Shown in pieces: positions 1-8,144 of a stretch of DNA of 64,000 nucleotides. Each line of letters begins with the position of its first letter. Within the stretch, counting starts at the first letter, position 1. The stretch is taken from positions 1 through 64,000 of the forward strand of contig CAYUBQ010000005.1 of the NCBI GenBank assembly GCA_964443135.1. Direction: 5' to 3'. This DNA comes from JAIPEI01 sp964443135 (lineage in GTDB: Bacteria; Desulfobacterota; DSM-4660; Desulfatiglandales; HGW-15). The notes below the pieces were generated by a model. It was not told the DNA's origin, searched no databases, and worked only from the letters and a program-made list of their open reading frames with translations. The position numbers and the translations under genes were made by a program.

Positions 1-72
1 ATCAAGACGCGGCTGCTGGTGGCCGAGAAGGAGAAGGCCCTGGGCATCGAGCCGGAACAGGAAAAAGGATAG
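1..72 (+). CDS. C-terminal end of an unidentified protein (partial)
   Basis: An open frame enters from the left edge in frame 1 and stops at the TAG at 70-72. Only 23 residues are present. They are charged and helical in character (LLVAEKEKALGIEPEQEKG near the end). No family can be recognised from so little. The frame is followed by a hairpin and then by fabH, so it may be the last gene of an upstream operon. Confidence 0.5.
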   Translation: MKTRLLVAEKEKALGIEPEQEKG

Positions 73-97
73 AGGAAAGAGCGAGAGGCGAGGGAAG

Positions 98-137
98 AGA
101 ACCATTCCCTGTCGGGACGGCCGGGAATGGTTCTTTC
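98..137 (+). terminator. Hairpin between the partial gene and fabH
   Basis: AGAACCATTCCC (98-109) is exactly complementary to GGGAATGGTTCT (123-134), giving a 12-bp stem with a 13-nt loop. It is followed by TTTC rather than a long T run. This could be a weak intrinsic terminator for the upstream gene or an attenuator in the fabH leader. Confidence 0.5.
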
Positions 138-208
138 ACGGTAAGGGGAGTGCTTTCAGGGTAGACGGGGACCCGAAGACCGTTGCTGAGCGAAAACCAG
201 GGGAGGCC

Positions 209-1201
209 ATGGCATCGAAGATTCGCATTCTGGGCACGGGATCGTACGTGCCGCCGAGGAGACTGACCAACGTCGATCTGCAGGAGATGGGGCTGGACAC
301 CACGGACGAGTGGATCGTCCAGAGGACCGGAGTCAAGGAGAGAAGGATCGCCGAGCCGGACGTCACCACCGCGGACCTGGCCCGCGAGGCGTCCCTCCGG
401 GCGCTCGAGGCGGCCGGGCTGACGCCCGGCGATCCCGACCTCATCATCGTCGGGACCATCACCCCCGACACCTGCTGCCCGTCGGCGGCCAACTGGCTCC
501 AGGCCAAGCTGGACGCCCCTCAGGCCGTCACCTTCGACGTGACCGCAGCCTGCTCCGGGTTCATCTTCGGCCTCAACGTGGCCTCCCAGTACCTGGAGAC
601 GGGGGCCGCCCGCACGGTGCTCGTGACCGGGGCCGAGGTGATGACCCGCACCCTGGACTGGACCGACCGGAAGACCTGCATCCTCTGGGGGGACGGGGCC
701 GGCGCGGCGGTGCTCTCCCTCGGGGACGAGGGCCACGAGCTCCTCTCCACCCACATCCACACGGACGGGGAGCACGGCCGGGACCTCCTCATGCCCGGGG
801 GCGGCTCCAGGACCACGCCCATCTCCCACGAGAGCGTGGACAAGAAGCTCCACACCCTGAACATGATCGAGGCCAACGCGAGCTTCCGCGTGGCCGTCCG
901 CCACTTCATCGATTCCATCAAGGAAGCGGCCGCCTACAACGACGTGCCGGTCGAGAAGATCGACTGGTTCATCCCGCACCAGGCCAACCTGCGGATGTTC
1001 CAGTCCATGGCCAGGACCCTGGGCGTTTCCATGGACCGGTTCTACCTCACCCTCCACAAGTACGGGAACATCTCCTCGGCCTCCTGCGCCATCGCCCTGG
1101 ACGAGGCGGTCCGGGACGGGAGCATCCGAAAGGGCCAGATCGTCTGCATGCCCGTCTTCGGCGGGGGCCTGACCTGGGGCGCGGCGCTCATCCGCTGGTA
1201 G
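209..1201 (+). CDS. fabH: 3-oxoacyl-ACP synthase III (KAS III, FabH)
   Basis: Condenses a short acyl-CoA primer with malonyl-ACP to start type II fatty acid synthesis. The protein has 330 residues, the usual FabH length. The thiolase-fold catalytic triad is visible: Cys115 in DVTAACSGFIFGL, His257 in WFIPHQANLRM and Asn287 in KYGNISSASCA. The N-terminal TTDEWIVQRTGVKERR is typical of FabH. ATG 209 follows a GGGGAGG ribosome site. A transcription-blocking hairpin precedes it, so it is probably a separate unit. Homologues that use longer or branched primers, or that belong to secondary metabolism, look similar. Family assignment is firm; primer preference cannot be read. Confidence 0.93.
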   Translation: MASKIRILGTGSYVPPRRLTNVDLQEMGLDTTDEWIVQRTGVKERRIAEPDVTTADLAREASLRALEAAGLTPGDPDLIIVGTITPDTCCPSAANWLQAKLDAPQAVTFDVTAACSGFIFGLNVASQYLETGAARTVLVTGAEVMTRTLDWTDRKTCILWGDGAGAAVLSLGDEGHELLSTHIHTDGEHGRDLLMPGGGSRTTPISHESVDKKLHTLNMIEANASFRVAVRHFIDSIKEAAAYNDVPVEKIDWFIPHQANLRMFQSMARTLGVSMDRFYLTLHKYGNISSASCAIALDEAVRDGSIRKGQIVCMPVFGGGLTWGAALIRW

Positions 1202-1222
1202 GGATGGTCGATTTCCAGGGGT

Positions 1223-3058
1223 TCAAGGGAAGGACGACCCGCCTTCCGGTTCTTTGAAGAGTCGAATGGGGGAAGCTTCCTTTTGGATGGGGGGCGCGTC
1301 CAGGGCCCGCTTCATGCGGCTCAGGAAATCGGAGGGTTCCACGTAGGACTCCACCCGCAGCCCGCGGATCTCATGTCCCCGGGCATCCAGAAAGACCACC
1401 GTGGGCACGCCCCGTACGTTGAAGCGTTTTCGAACGGATTCGTGCTCCGGCTCTCGCTGCGTGAGGTCCACGTTGATGGGGACGAAGGCCTCTGCCGCTT
1501 CCACGACCCGCGGGTCCGAGAAGACCCGCTCCTCCAGCTCCCTGCAGGGCGCGCACCAGTCGGCCGAGAAATCCAGGAGAACGGGCGTGCCCTCCGCCTC
1601 GGCGAGCAGGCCCGGCCGGTAGGGCGTCCAGGAGATACCCTCCCTCCTGTCTTCCGCCTGCCAGAGGAGGGCCAGGCCCCCTGCGAGCAGCAGGATCCCG
1701 GCGATCCGGCGCACCCACCGGAACCGGGGGCTCGACCGCCCGGTCCGCTCGATCCACCCCAGGTGCAGACCCGCGGCCCCGGCCGGCACCGCGAGGAGCC
1801 AGGCCTCGGAAAACCGGTCGGGCAGGATCGGCAGGATCATGTAGACGGCCATCCCCACCAGGATCCAGCCCAGGAGCTTCCGCACCCAGACCATCCAGTC
1901 GCCCGAGCCCGGGAGCCGGTCGATGGCCCCGGAGAAGACGCCCAGCAAAGCCAGGGGGATCCCCATTCCGAGGCTCAGGACGAAGAAGTAGGCGAACCCC
2001 AGGACCGGGTCCCCCGTCTGCCCCACGTAGGCGAGGAGCCCCAGGATGAACGGGCCGATGCAGGGCGCCGCCACCACGCCCAGGGTCAACCCCATGAAGA
2101 TCGAACCCAGGTACCCGCCAACCTGCCGGGAGGCCAGCCGGTTGAGGGCCGCGGGCAGGCGGAGCTCCCACAGGCCGAAGAAGCTGAACGCCATCACGAG
2201 GAGCACGACGGCCACGCCTCCCAGGACCCAGGGGCTCTGGAGCACGGCCCCCAGCATGCCGCCGGAGAGGGCGCCCGCGACGCCCAGGGCCGAGTTGGTG
2301 GCGGCCAGCCCGGCCAGGTAGAGCCCCCCGTGGACCAGGGTCCGGCCGCGGGACGAGCGTCCGCGCCCCCCGAAGAAGGAGACCGTGATGGGGATCAGGG
2401 GGTAGATGCAGGGGGTGAGGTTCAGGGCCAGTCCGCCCAGGAAGAGGCCGATGAGGGTGATCGCGGTGCCGGCGCCCTTGAAGAACCCGGAGAGAGAGCC
2501 TGGGGCCGAGGATTCGGGCAGGGCGGCCTGGAACATCTCCCGGTTGCGAAGGGAGGCCGTGGCGCCCGGCGGGGCCACTGTCAGGGGAATCTCGATGCGA
2601 ACCGCTTCCGGGGGGAGGCAGGTGCTGGTCGAGCAGGCCTGGTAGGAGAGCCTTCCCTCGACCGCACGGGCTCCGGGAGAGGCGTCTTCCTCCACGCCGA
2701 TCCGGACGCGCACCAGTACCGTTCCCTCGAACAGGGGGACGGGCTTCGTCTCGAAAGGCAGGGACACGGGTTGGGGCTCGGAAAACCGTACGAGGCTGAC
2801 CTCCAGGCCGGGGGACTCCTCGAAGTCGATCCTGGTGGGGATGAGCTGTTCCCCCGTCTCCTCTCCGGGCGGCCCGTGGATGTACCAGCCGTCCGGGATC
2901 CGGAGCTCCAGCAGGATCGGGTAGACCCCGCCGGCGGGGTACCGGTCGCGCGAGTGGACGACCTCCACGCGGACGGGGGCGTCCCCGGATGCGGGAGCAG
3001 CCGTCGCCGGAGCCCACAGGAGATGAATCAGGATCACCGAGAGCAGAAGCCGTTTCAT
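1223..3058 (-). CDS. dsbD: DsbD-like thiol:disulfide interchange protein
   Basis: Carries reducing equivalents from cytoplasmic thioredoxin across the inner membrane to periplasmic disulfide proteins and cytochrome c maturation. The 611-residue product has a signal peptide, an N-terminal DsbD-alpha-like domain (to about 150) with a Cys pair in YQACSTSTCLPP, a CcdA-like block of about eight membrane segments (about 195-460) with the two conserved Cys in LNLTPCIYPLIPI and VVAAPCIGPFILG, and a C-terminal thioredoxin domain with the WCAPC active site. All three redox modules are therefore present. The upstream side holds two copies of the 100-bp repeat. A gene symbol is given by family; it is convergent with fabH. 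Confidence 0.92.
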   Translation of the reverse strand: MKRLLLSVILIHLLWAPATAAPASGDAPVRVEVVHSRDRYPAGGVYPILLELRIPDGWYIHGPPGEETGEQLIPTRIDFEESPGLEVSLVRFSEPQPVSLPFETKPVPLFEGTVLVRVRIGVEEDASPGARAVEGRLSYQACSTSTCLPPEAVRIEIPLTVAPPGATASLRNREMFQAALPESSAPGSLSGFFKGAGTAITLIGLFLGGLALNLTPCIYPLIPITVSFFGGRGRSSRGRTLVHGGLYLAGLAATNSALGVAGALSGGMLGAVLQSPWVLGGVAVVLLVMAFSFFGLWELRLPAALNRLASRQVGGYLGSIFMGLTLGVVAAPCIGPFILGLLAYVGQTGDPVLGFAYFFVLSLGMGIPLALLGVFSGAIDRLPGSGDWMVWVRKLLGWILVGMAVYMILPILPDRFSEAWLLAVPAGAAGLHLGWIERTGRSSPRFRWVRRIAGILLLAGGLALLWQAEDRREGISWTPYRPGLLAEAEGTPVLLDFSADWCAPCRELEERVFSDPRVVEAAEAFVPINVDLTQREPEHESVRKRFNVRGVPTVVFLDARGHEIRGLRVESYVEPSDFLSRMKRALDAPPIQKEASPIRLFKEPEGGSSFP

Positions 3059-3139
3059 GGTGTCTCCAAATGGGGAATCGAGCCGGTCTGGACGGGTTCA
3101 TCCAGGTCCTGTTCGAGAGACGGGTCCGGAAGAAACGTC

Positions 3140-3241
3140 TGACGGATTCGCAAAAACCCGCTCACCCGCCGCTGGAAACGGTGTCGCCGTCGGACAGTCC
3201 CGGGGCAGATCTGAGGGTTCCGGGCATTTTGCGGCTCCATC
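3140..3241 (+). repeat. 100-bp dispersed intergenic repeat, copy A
   Basis: Begins TGACGGATTCGCAAAAACCC and ends in a GGCTCCATC-type right end. It aligns along its whole length with copies at 3249, 7516, 44941 and 62389. Seven bases separate it from copy B, so the two are a direct tandem pair. The left and right ends are imperfect inverted repeats of each other. This copy has a degraded right arm (GGGCATTTTGCGGCTCCATC). Confidence 0.85.
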
Positions 3242-3248
3242 GTCATGT

Positions 3249-3349
3249 TCACGCATTCGCAAAAACCCGCTCGCGCGCCGCCGGGGACGATATCACCTGT
3301 TGAAATCCCAGGGGCGGATATCGAGGATTCGGGCTTTTTCGACTCCATC
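3249..3349 (+). repeat. 100-bp dispersed intergenic repeat, copy B
   Basis: Second member of the tandem pair. It starts with an ACGCATTCGCAAAAACCCG-like left arm and ends GGGCTTTTTCGACTCCATC. The two arms pair with few mismatches, including AAAAA against TTTTT. It is one of the better preserved copies. Confidence 0.85.
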
Positions 3350-3432
3350 ACGGTTCAGCCGGACCCGGTGAAGGGGCTCCCCTTGCCCGATCCAGTAGTA
3401 CCAGAGCGGGGGAGGAGTTGCAATCGTTGCGC

Positions 3433-3461
3433 TTTTTCCGGAGGGCCGGGTGTGGTATAGA
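3433..3461 (+). promoter_or_regulatory. Possible extended -10 promoter for the primase-helicase gene
   Basis: TGGTATAGA at 3453-3461 fits an extended -10 (TGn plus TATAGA). The -35 position 17 bp upstream is only TTTTTC, so it depends on the extended element. Predicted transcription would start about 30 nt before the ATG at 3497. Confidence 0.42.
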
Positions 3462-3496
3462 AAAGCACGATACCAGACTGCCGAAGGGGATGTCCC

Positions 3497-5284
3497 ATGG
3501 ACCTAGGCGAGGCCGTACGCGAGTTCTACCTGAAGCACCTACCCGGGGCCGAGGAAAGGGAAGAAACGATCCAGGCGCCCTGCCCCATCTGCGCCCGGCG
3601 CGATCCGGGCATATCGGGGACGATCACCGTCGTCCTGGACCCGGCGGGGCTCTTCACCGGATACTTCCGGTGTACCAACCGCTGCACGCCGGGGGGATTT
3701 GCGGCCCATTTCGCACGGATGGCGGACCTGGACCCGGAGGAGGTCCCGGGCTTCGATCCCGAGCGGGAGCCCTTCGTCCACGACGTCGTGTTCCCGCCCA
3801 AGAACCTGAATGCGGAGGTCAAGCGGTTCGCCTCCCTGATGGGGGAGGCCCAGCTCGCCTTCTTTCGCGGGCTGGGCGTGTCCGAGGGGACCGTCACCGA
3901 GATGCAGATCGGGTACAACGGCCGCTACCTGGTCTACCCCTACTTCCAGGACGACCGGAACGCCTACGCGGCCCGGTGCGTGCTCCCGGAGCGGGAGCAG
4001 GACTGGTTCTGGCACGGGGACGAGCGGTTCTTCGAGCCGCCGTTCCGGATCTTCAACGTGCCGGAGATCGAGCGCTGCGAGGGCGGCTCTCTCTTCGTGG
4101 TGGAGGGGGAGAACGCCCTTCTCGCGGTACGGGAGCTGGGATACCCCGGGATCGCCGTGCCCTCGCACCAGGATCTCGAAATGCTCGGCCGGGACCGGCT
4201 CGACGCCCTCCGGCACGTGATCGTTCTCGTCCAGAACAGCCCGGAGGCCCAGCTGGCCGCCCGGGAGCTCGCCACACGGATCGGGTACAAGGCCCGGATC
4301 CTGCGGTGGCCGGGCGGGACGGATCGCGGCTACGGCCTGGTGGACCTGGCCCGGGACAAGAAGGACCGGTTCGGCGAGACCGTCCGCGCCATGGTCCGGA
4401 AGGCCGAGTCCTTCTCTCCCTTCTCGTCGCCCCTCCGGGAGGAGAGGGGCTTCCTCCAGCACATCGAGCGGGAGCGGGGGAAAACCCTCCTGGGGCTCCC
4501 CACCGGCTTCCAGGCCATGGATCGCGCCCTGAGCGGGATCCGGGGCATCAACATCATGGGCGGCCAGCCCAAGGCGGGCAAGTCCGCCTTCTTCATGCAG
4601 GTCTCCACCGAGGTGGCCGCCCGGAAGCACCCCGTGATCTACTACGACTTCGAGAACGGCCGCCAGAAGATCTACATGAGGACCCTCTGCCGCACGGCCC
4701 GCCTCTCCGAGGAGGAGATCCGTCTGGGGGGAACGGAGGACGCCGCCCTGCGGGAGCAGAAGGCGCGGGACGGCCTGACCTCCTTCCTGCCCTGGTTCCG
4801 GGTGGTCACGGACCGCAAGCTCACGCCGGACATCATGCGCCGGCACATCGAGTTCCTCCAGCACGAGACCGCCTCGGACCACGCCCTGGTGGTGGTGGAC
4901 AGCCTCCACAAGCTGCCCTTCAAGGACCTCTCGGAGCGGCGCACGGGCATCGACGAGTGGCTGCGTCACATGGAGTCCATCCGGGACGAGCAGAACGTGG
5001 CCTTCCTGGTGGTCTCGGAGCTCTCCCGGGGCGCGGGCGGAACCTACTCGGGCAAGCCGGACCTGGCCTCCTTCAAAGAGTCGGGGGACATCGAGTACAG
5101 CGCGGACAATGCCATGATCCTCCTGCCCCACTGGGACCCCCTGGACCCCGTGTCCACGGCCGAGCGGAAGAGCACCCTCTGGCTCGTGGCGAGCCGGGAG
5201 AACAGCCCGGGCCGCATCGCGGAGTTCTTCCTGGAGTATCCCTACTGGGGGTTTCGGGAGGAAGAGGAAAAGGTGGAATCATGA
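3497..5284 (+). CDS. Twinkle/gp4-like primase-helicase with decayed Toprim motif
   Basis: Residues 29-63 hold a zinc-finger-like Cys set (CPIC at 29-32, Cys59, Cys63), as in DnaG/gp4 primases. Residues about 197-270 are a Toprim fold whose first motif is present (VVEGENALLAVRELG, Glu203). The second motif, normally DxD, reads VLVQNSPEAQ, so the metal-binding aspartates are absent. A RecA/DnaB-like helicase follows, with Walker A GGQPKAGKSA (355-364) and a Walker B-like HALVVVDSLHKL. The 595-residue layout matches phage T7 gp4 and mitochondrial Twinkle. No phage genes surround it. It is probably an ATP-dependent DNA-binding helicase that has lost priming; its cellular role is unknown. Confidence 0.75.
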   Translation: MDLGEAVREFYLKHLPGAEEREETIQAPCPICARRDPGISGTITVVLDPAGLFTGYFRCTNRCTPGGFAAHFARMADLDPEEVPGFDPEREPFVHDVVFPPKNLNAEVKRFASLMGEAQLAFFRGLGVSEGTVTEMQIGYNGRYLVYPYFQDDRNAYAARCVLPEREQDWFWHGDERFFEPPFRIFNVPEIERCEGGSLFVVEGENALLAVRELGYPGIAVPSHQDLEMLGRDRLDALRHVIVLVQNSPEAQLAARELATRIGYKARILRWPGGTDRGYGLVDLARDKKDRFGETVRAMVRKAESFSPFSSPLREERGFLQHIERERGKTLLGLPTGFQAMDRALSGIRGINIMGGQPKAGKSAFFMQVSTEVAARKHPVIYYDFENGRQKIYMRTLCRTARLSEEEIRLGGTEDAALREQKARDGLTSFLPWFRVVTDRKLTPDIMRRHIEFLQHETASDHALVVVDSLHKLPFKDLSERRTGIDEWLRHMESIRDEQNVAFLVVSELSRGAGGTYSGKPDLASFKESGDIEYSADNAMILLPHWDPLDPVSTAERKSTLWLVASRENSPGRIAEFFLEYPYWGFREEEEKVES

Positions 5285-5303
5285 GAGGCCTCGGTCTTTC
5301 GCA

Positions 5304-5325
5304 GGGCGGGGTTTTACACCCGCCG
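5304..5325. terminator. Short GC hairpin between convergent genes
   Basis: GGCGGG (5305-5310) pairs with CCCGCC (5319-5324) around a TTTTA-containing loop, in the 58-bp gap where the primase-helicase and the leftward small gene converge. The T run lies in the loop rather than after the stem, so terminator function is uncertain. Confidence 0.25.
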
Positions 5326-5342
5326 CAATCCACCCCCGAATG

Positions 5343-5543
5343 CTACCGCGGCCGGCGGCAGGGCGGGTCGTCCTTGGCCCCTTCCAGGATGTTCCGCATG
5401 CGGTTCCGCTCGGCCCGGAGCTTCCGGAGCCGGTCCCCGACCTCGTCCCGGTCCGGGGCCGGGCACGCGGCCAGCCGCTGCTCCAGCTCGGACACCTCCC
5501 GCTCCAGCCGGTACAGGTCCCGTGCAATCAGGTGAATGGACAA
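5343..5543 (-). CDS. Small coiled-coil protein, unknown function
   Basis: Encodes 66 residues rich in Leu, Arg and Glu with heptad-like spacing (ARDLYRLEREVSELEQRL), ending in a basic Arg/Pro tail. There is no signal peptide or membrane segment, so a cytoplasmic helical hairpin is likely. It lies 21 bp downstream of another coiled-coil gene on the same strand and probably shares its transcript. No family is recognised. Codon use and frame position resemble its neighbours, which supports a real gene, but short GC-rich frames can be spurious. Confidence 0.6.
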   Translation of the reverse strand: MSIHLIARDLYRLEREVSELEQRLAACPAPDRDEVGDRLRKLRAERNRMRNILEGAKDDPPCRRPR

Positions 5544-5564
5544 GCTTTTCTCCCTGCCCCGCGG

Positions 5565-5906
5565 TCAGATGCGCCGGGCGTCCTCGGGCTCCTGCTCCTC
5601 TTCCTGTTCGAGCTCCCGGAGCCTTTCCCGGAGCTTGCGGATCTCCTCCCGGACGCGCGGCAGGACATCCTTGCGGAAGGTCTCCTGGATGTCCCTTCCC
5701 AGGGCCTTGAGCTCCCCGATCAGCCCCTGGAGCTCCTTTTCCAGCGCCTCGGCCTCCCCGTAAGCAGTGGAGCCGGACTCCTCCGAGACCGGCACGATTC
5801 CGGAGATCCGCTCGGGTCCGGCCCAGGCCTTCCCGGTTCCCGTGAGGACGACCAGGATCGAGATCACGCCCAGGGCGGCCTTCAGGGTTCGACAGGTTGC
5901 CTTCAT
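5565..5906 (-). CDS. Exported coiled-coil protein, unknown function
   Basis: The start is taken at the ATG whose first base is 5906, because a GGAGGAGTG ribosome site stands just before it; an in-frame ATG 18 codons upstream has none. The 113-residue product begins with a basic stretch and a hydrophobic segment (ALGVISILVVLTGTGKAWA) that ends in an AxA-like signal peptidase site. The mature part is almost entirely a charged coiled coil (EKELQGLIGELKALGRDI, then REEIRKLRERLRELEQEE). It is probably a periplasmic helical protein. It lies between an HD-domain gene and the small coiled-coil gene, all leftward. Confidence 0.7.
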   Translation of the reverse strand: MKATCRTLKAALGVISILVVLTGTGKAWAGPERISGIVPVSEESGSTAYGEAEALEKELQGLIGELKALGRDIQETFRKDVLPRVREEIRKLRERLRELEQEEEQEPEDARRI

Positions 5907-5956
5907 GATCACTCCTCCTCCCCCGAGCCCGGAACGAGTCCTCTTCAGGGCGGAAA

Positions 5957-6505
5957 TCACACCCCCGGAACGAGCCGCGGGAGCGCCTCCGGTGGAAAAT
6001 CCAGCCCGCGGAAGAGCTTCCGCTCCACCTCACGGGACACCTCGAAGTTCCGGACCAGCCGGCGCTCCAGATCCTCCCGGCCCTTCCCGTAGCGTTCGAT
6101 GAGCTTCTCGAGCCGCTCCTCCAGGCCCACGATCCGGTCGTGGTCGACCCGCTTGTCCGCGTAGAAGACGATCTCCTTCTCCAGGACCTCGCCGTCCGCC
6201 CGGAAGCCCTGGAGCCGCACGTGCTCGCCCACGATCTCCGCGATCTCCTCGAACCCCCGGGCCAGGCAGATCTCGCGGCCCCGGGCCGCGTGGTCCCCTC
6301 CGGACGCCAGGCACTCGGCCTTGGCGATGTCGTGGAGCAGCGCCCCGGCGCGCACCCGCTCCAGAGAGAGGTGACCGTTCCGACCGATGTGAGCCTCGGC
6401 GATCAGGGCTGCGGCCTGCTCCACCCTGATGGAGTGCCGGCGGATGTGCTCGGGCATGCCGAACGCCTCCATGAGCGACAGGCAGGTGGACACCGGTGGG
6501 ACCAT
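5957..6505 (-). CDS. HD/HDIG-domain phosphohydrolase-like protein
   Basis: A 182-residue protein with an HD metal-binding set: His in RRHSIRVEQAAALIAE, the HD pair in GALLHDIAKAE, then a later His in GDHAARGREI and ADKRVDHDRIV. The family hydrolyses phosphate esters, often nucleotides. The length and the MEAFGMPEHIRRHS opening resemble stand-alone HDIG hydrolases of anaerobes. The start at 6505 was preferred over an in-frame ATG 29 codons upstream because of AAGGAA just ahead and because homology begins there. It heads the leftward trio with the two coiled-coil genes. The substrate is unknown. Confidence 0.78.
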   Translation of the reverse strand: MVPPVSTCLSLMEAFGMPEHIRRHSIRVEQAAALIAEAHIGRNGHLSLERVRAGALLHDIAKAECLASGGDHAARGREICLARGFEEIAEIVGEHVRLQGFRADGEVLEKEIVFYADKRVDHDRIVGLEERLEKLIERYGKGREDLERRLVRNFEVSREVERKLFRGLDFPPEALPRLVPGV

Positions 6506-6576
6506 GGGATTCCTTTTCCTTCCGAACCGAACCTGTGTAGGATGAGACTTCGATCTACCCCGGCTGCACGGGAGCC

Positions 6577-6594
6577 CCTTGATCCAGGTCAAGG
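6577..6594. promoter_or_regulatory. FNR/DNR-type palindromic operator
   Basis: CCTTGATCCAGGTCAAGG contains TTGAT-N4-GTCAA, one base from the FNR-family consensus TTGATNNNNATCAA, with CCTTGA/TCAAGG outer arms. It sits 116 bp upstream of the ferredoxin gene that starts at 6710 and about 70 bp upstream of the divergent HD gene. Control of either or both by an FNR/CRP-family redox regulator is an inference. Confidence 0.55.
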
Positions 6595-6709
6595 ACGCGC
6601 CGCGGCAGGGGGAGCTATGAATGTAGTATGGATGAAAACCGTGTCAAGGTCAAAGAAGCCGGTCACGCACGGAACGGGCTTCCAGGCGGGCCGCGCAGGA
6701 GGTGAGCCC

Positions 6710-7498
6710 ATGGAATGGAGTCCGGAGGCCGAGGAGCTGCTCGGCCGGGTCCCGTTCTTCGTCAGGAAGAAGGTCCGTAAAAAGGTGGAGGAGGAGGCCG
6801 GCCGCGCCGGTCACGCCCGGGTCACCCCCCAGGACGTGCGACGCGCCCAGCAGCGCTACCTCGCCCGTATGGAGGAGGAGGTCAAGGGACACCGCCTCGA
6901 GGCCTGCTTCGGTGAAGGGGGCTGCCCCAACCGCGCCGTGGAGAGCCGGCGGCTCGTGGAGCGGTTGGAGGCCGTTCTCACCGAGGCCGATCTCCTCGGC
7001 TTCCTGAGGCAGGAGGTCGACGGCCCCCTGCGCCACCATCACGAGTTCCGCGTGGCCCTGGCCGACTGCCCGAACGCCTGCTCCCGGCCCCAGATCCAGG
7101 GAATCGGCCTGATCGGGGCGAGAGAGCCGGCTCTGAGCGATGAGCCCTGCACCGATTGCGGCGCCTGCGTGGAGGTGTGCAAGGAAAATGCGGTGACCGT
7201 CGAAGGAGATCCGACCGGCCCGTCCATCGATCCCGACGCCTGCCTGGGCTGCGGGGCCTGCATCGAGGCCTGCCCCTCGGGCTCCCTGGTGGAGGGACGC
7301 CGCGGGTGGCGGGTGCTCCTGGGGGGGAAGCTGGGCCGCCACCCGCGCCTCGCCGAGGAGCTCCCCGGGCTCTACACCGAGGACGAGGTGGTGGAACGGG
7401 TCAAGAAGGCGGTCGCCCTCTACAAGGACCGGGCCGAGGGGGGCGAGCGGTTCTCCGACCTTTACGAACGGCTGGAAAAGGACGCCATTTGTCCGTGA
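6710..7498 (+). CDS. Sulfite/nitrite-reductase-like ferredoxin with PCP-reductase-type N-terminus
   Basis: A 262-residue cytoplasmic iron-sulfur protein. Residues 1-55 match the small PCP-reductase-like domain (WSPEAEELLGRVPFFVRKKV). Next is a half-domain with the Cys pattern of the nitrite/sulfite reductase 4Fe-4S region (CFGEGGC and ADCPNACSRPQIQGIG). Two classical 4Fe-4S motifs follow (CTDCGACVEVCK and CLGCGACIEACP). The ATG at 6710 has a GGAGGTG ribosome site. The family accompanies sulfite-reductase-like enzymes in anaerobes, but no catalytic siroheme domain of full length is present. It probably transfers electrons to a sulfur- or nitrogen-oxide reductase encoded elsewhere. The FNR-type palindrome upstream fits redox control. 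Confidence 0.75.
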   Translation: MEWSPEAEELLGRVPFFVRKKVRKKVEEEAGRAGHARVTPQDVRRAQQRYLARMEEEVKGHRLEACFGEGGCPNRAVESRRLVERLEAVLTEADLLGFLRQEVDGPLRHHHEFRVALADCPNACSRPQIQGIGLIGAREPALSDEPCTDCGACVEVCKENAVTVEGDPTGPSIDPDACLGCGACIEACPSGSLVEGRRGWRVLLGGKLGRHPRLAEELPGLYTEDEVVERVKKAVALYKDRAEGGERFSDLYERLEKDAICP

Positions 7499-7515
7499 CA
7501 CGTCTTCCGCAGCTC

Positions 7516-7616
7516 TGACGCATTCGCAAAAACCGCTCACGCGCCGCGGGAAGCGCTATAGGCGATTGATATTCCGAGGGAAGATCTCAAGACTTGGGGC
7601 TTTTTACGACTCCATC
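7516..7616 (+). repeat. 100-bp dispersed intergenic repeat, copy C
   Basis: Starts TGACGCATTCGCAAAAACCG and ends GGGCTTTTTACGACTCCATC, the cleanest right arm of the five. It lies 17 bp after the stop codon of the ferredoxin gene and could form the 3' end of that transcript by pairing of its two arms. Confidence 0.87.
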
Positions 7617-8144
7617 CGTTTCCGAAACGGCGCTATTTTCCTACCGGACAGACAAACTCACACTTTCGGCAGTATTTGATGGGGGCTTGTCCGCCGGCAT
7701 ATGCATGGCTTTCGTCAATGTCCTTTTCCATTCGCATATTGCAGCGTCTTGTCATGAACTGGATGAACGATTCGAGGACCACGAAGATTCGGCCTTCCAC
7801 CTTCAGGGGGTGCTCATCTCGTCGAAGACGCCCTGGTTGATCCATGGAGAGACGGTCTGCGGTGGGTTATCCATGTGAGCCCTGGTTTCCCTTTCACGGA
7901 CTGAGAACGGAGGGGCTGGCGACTTCTGTCTGATCTGTCCATTTGGTATTGTATTCGCTGATTTCGGCCCGTCAATGGAATTCTCGGGCGGTCTTTCTTG
8001 GGATCTTTTCGTGGCTCTCCGCCGTGCCGGGCGGAAAAGCGCCGGGAAAAGAAAAAGGCGGGTTCTGTGGCGAATCCCGCCCTTTTCAGAGGACACCGGG
8101 TCTGTGGCGACCCGGGTGTCGGTCGGTGGCCGTGCTTCAACGGC
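7617..8144. other. Gene-poor stretch without a confident gene
   Basis: This region is less GC-rich than its surroundings between about 7620 and 7760. Short open frames exist on both strands, for example a leftward frame ending near 7633 with a Cys-rich tail (KYCRKCEFVCP), but none has a ribosome site or a recognised domain. It may be the remains of a decayed gene or mobile element. The right part holds two strong hairpins (8052-8087 and 8092-8120). Confidence 0.4.
8052..8087 (-). terminator. Intrinsic terminator for the leftward small gene
   Basis: GGCGGG and CCCGCC flanked by AAAAA on the left and TTTT on the right form a terminator-like hairpin readable on both strands. A second hairpin (GACACC-GGGTC against GACCC-GGGTGTC, 8092-8120) lies between it and the gene stop at 8145. 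Confidence 0.6.

Noticed and set aside
7633..7845. Leftward 70-codon frame with a Cys-rich tail
   Set aside because: Protein-like in places and in AT-richer DNA, but without ribosome site or recognised family; kept only as a possible decayed element.
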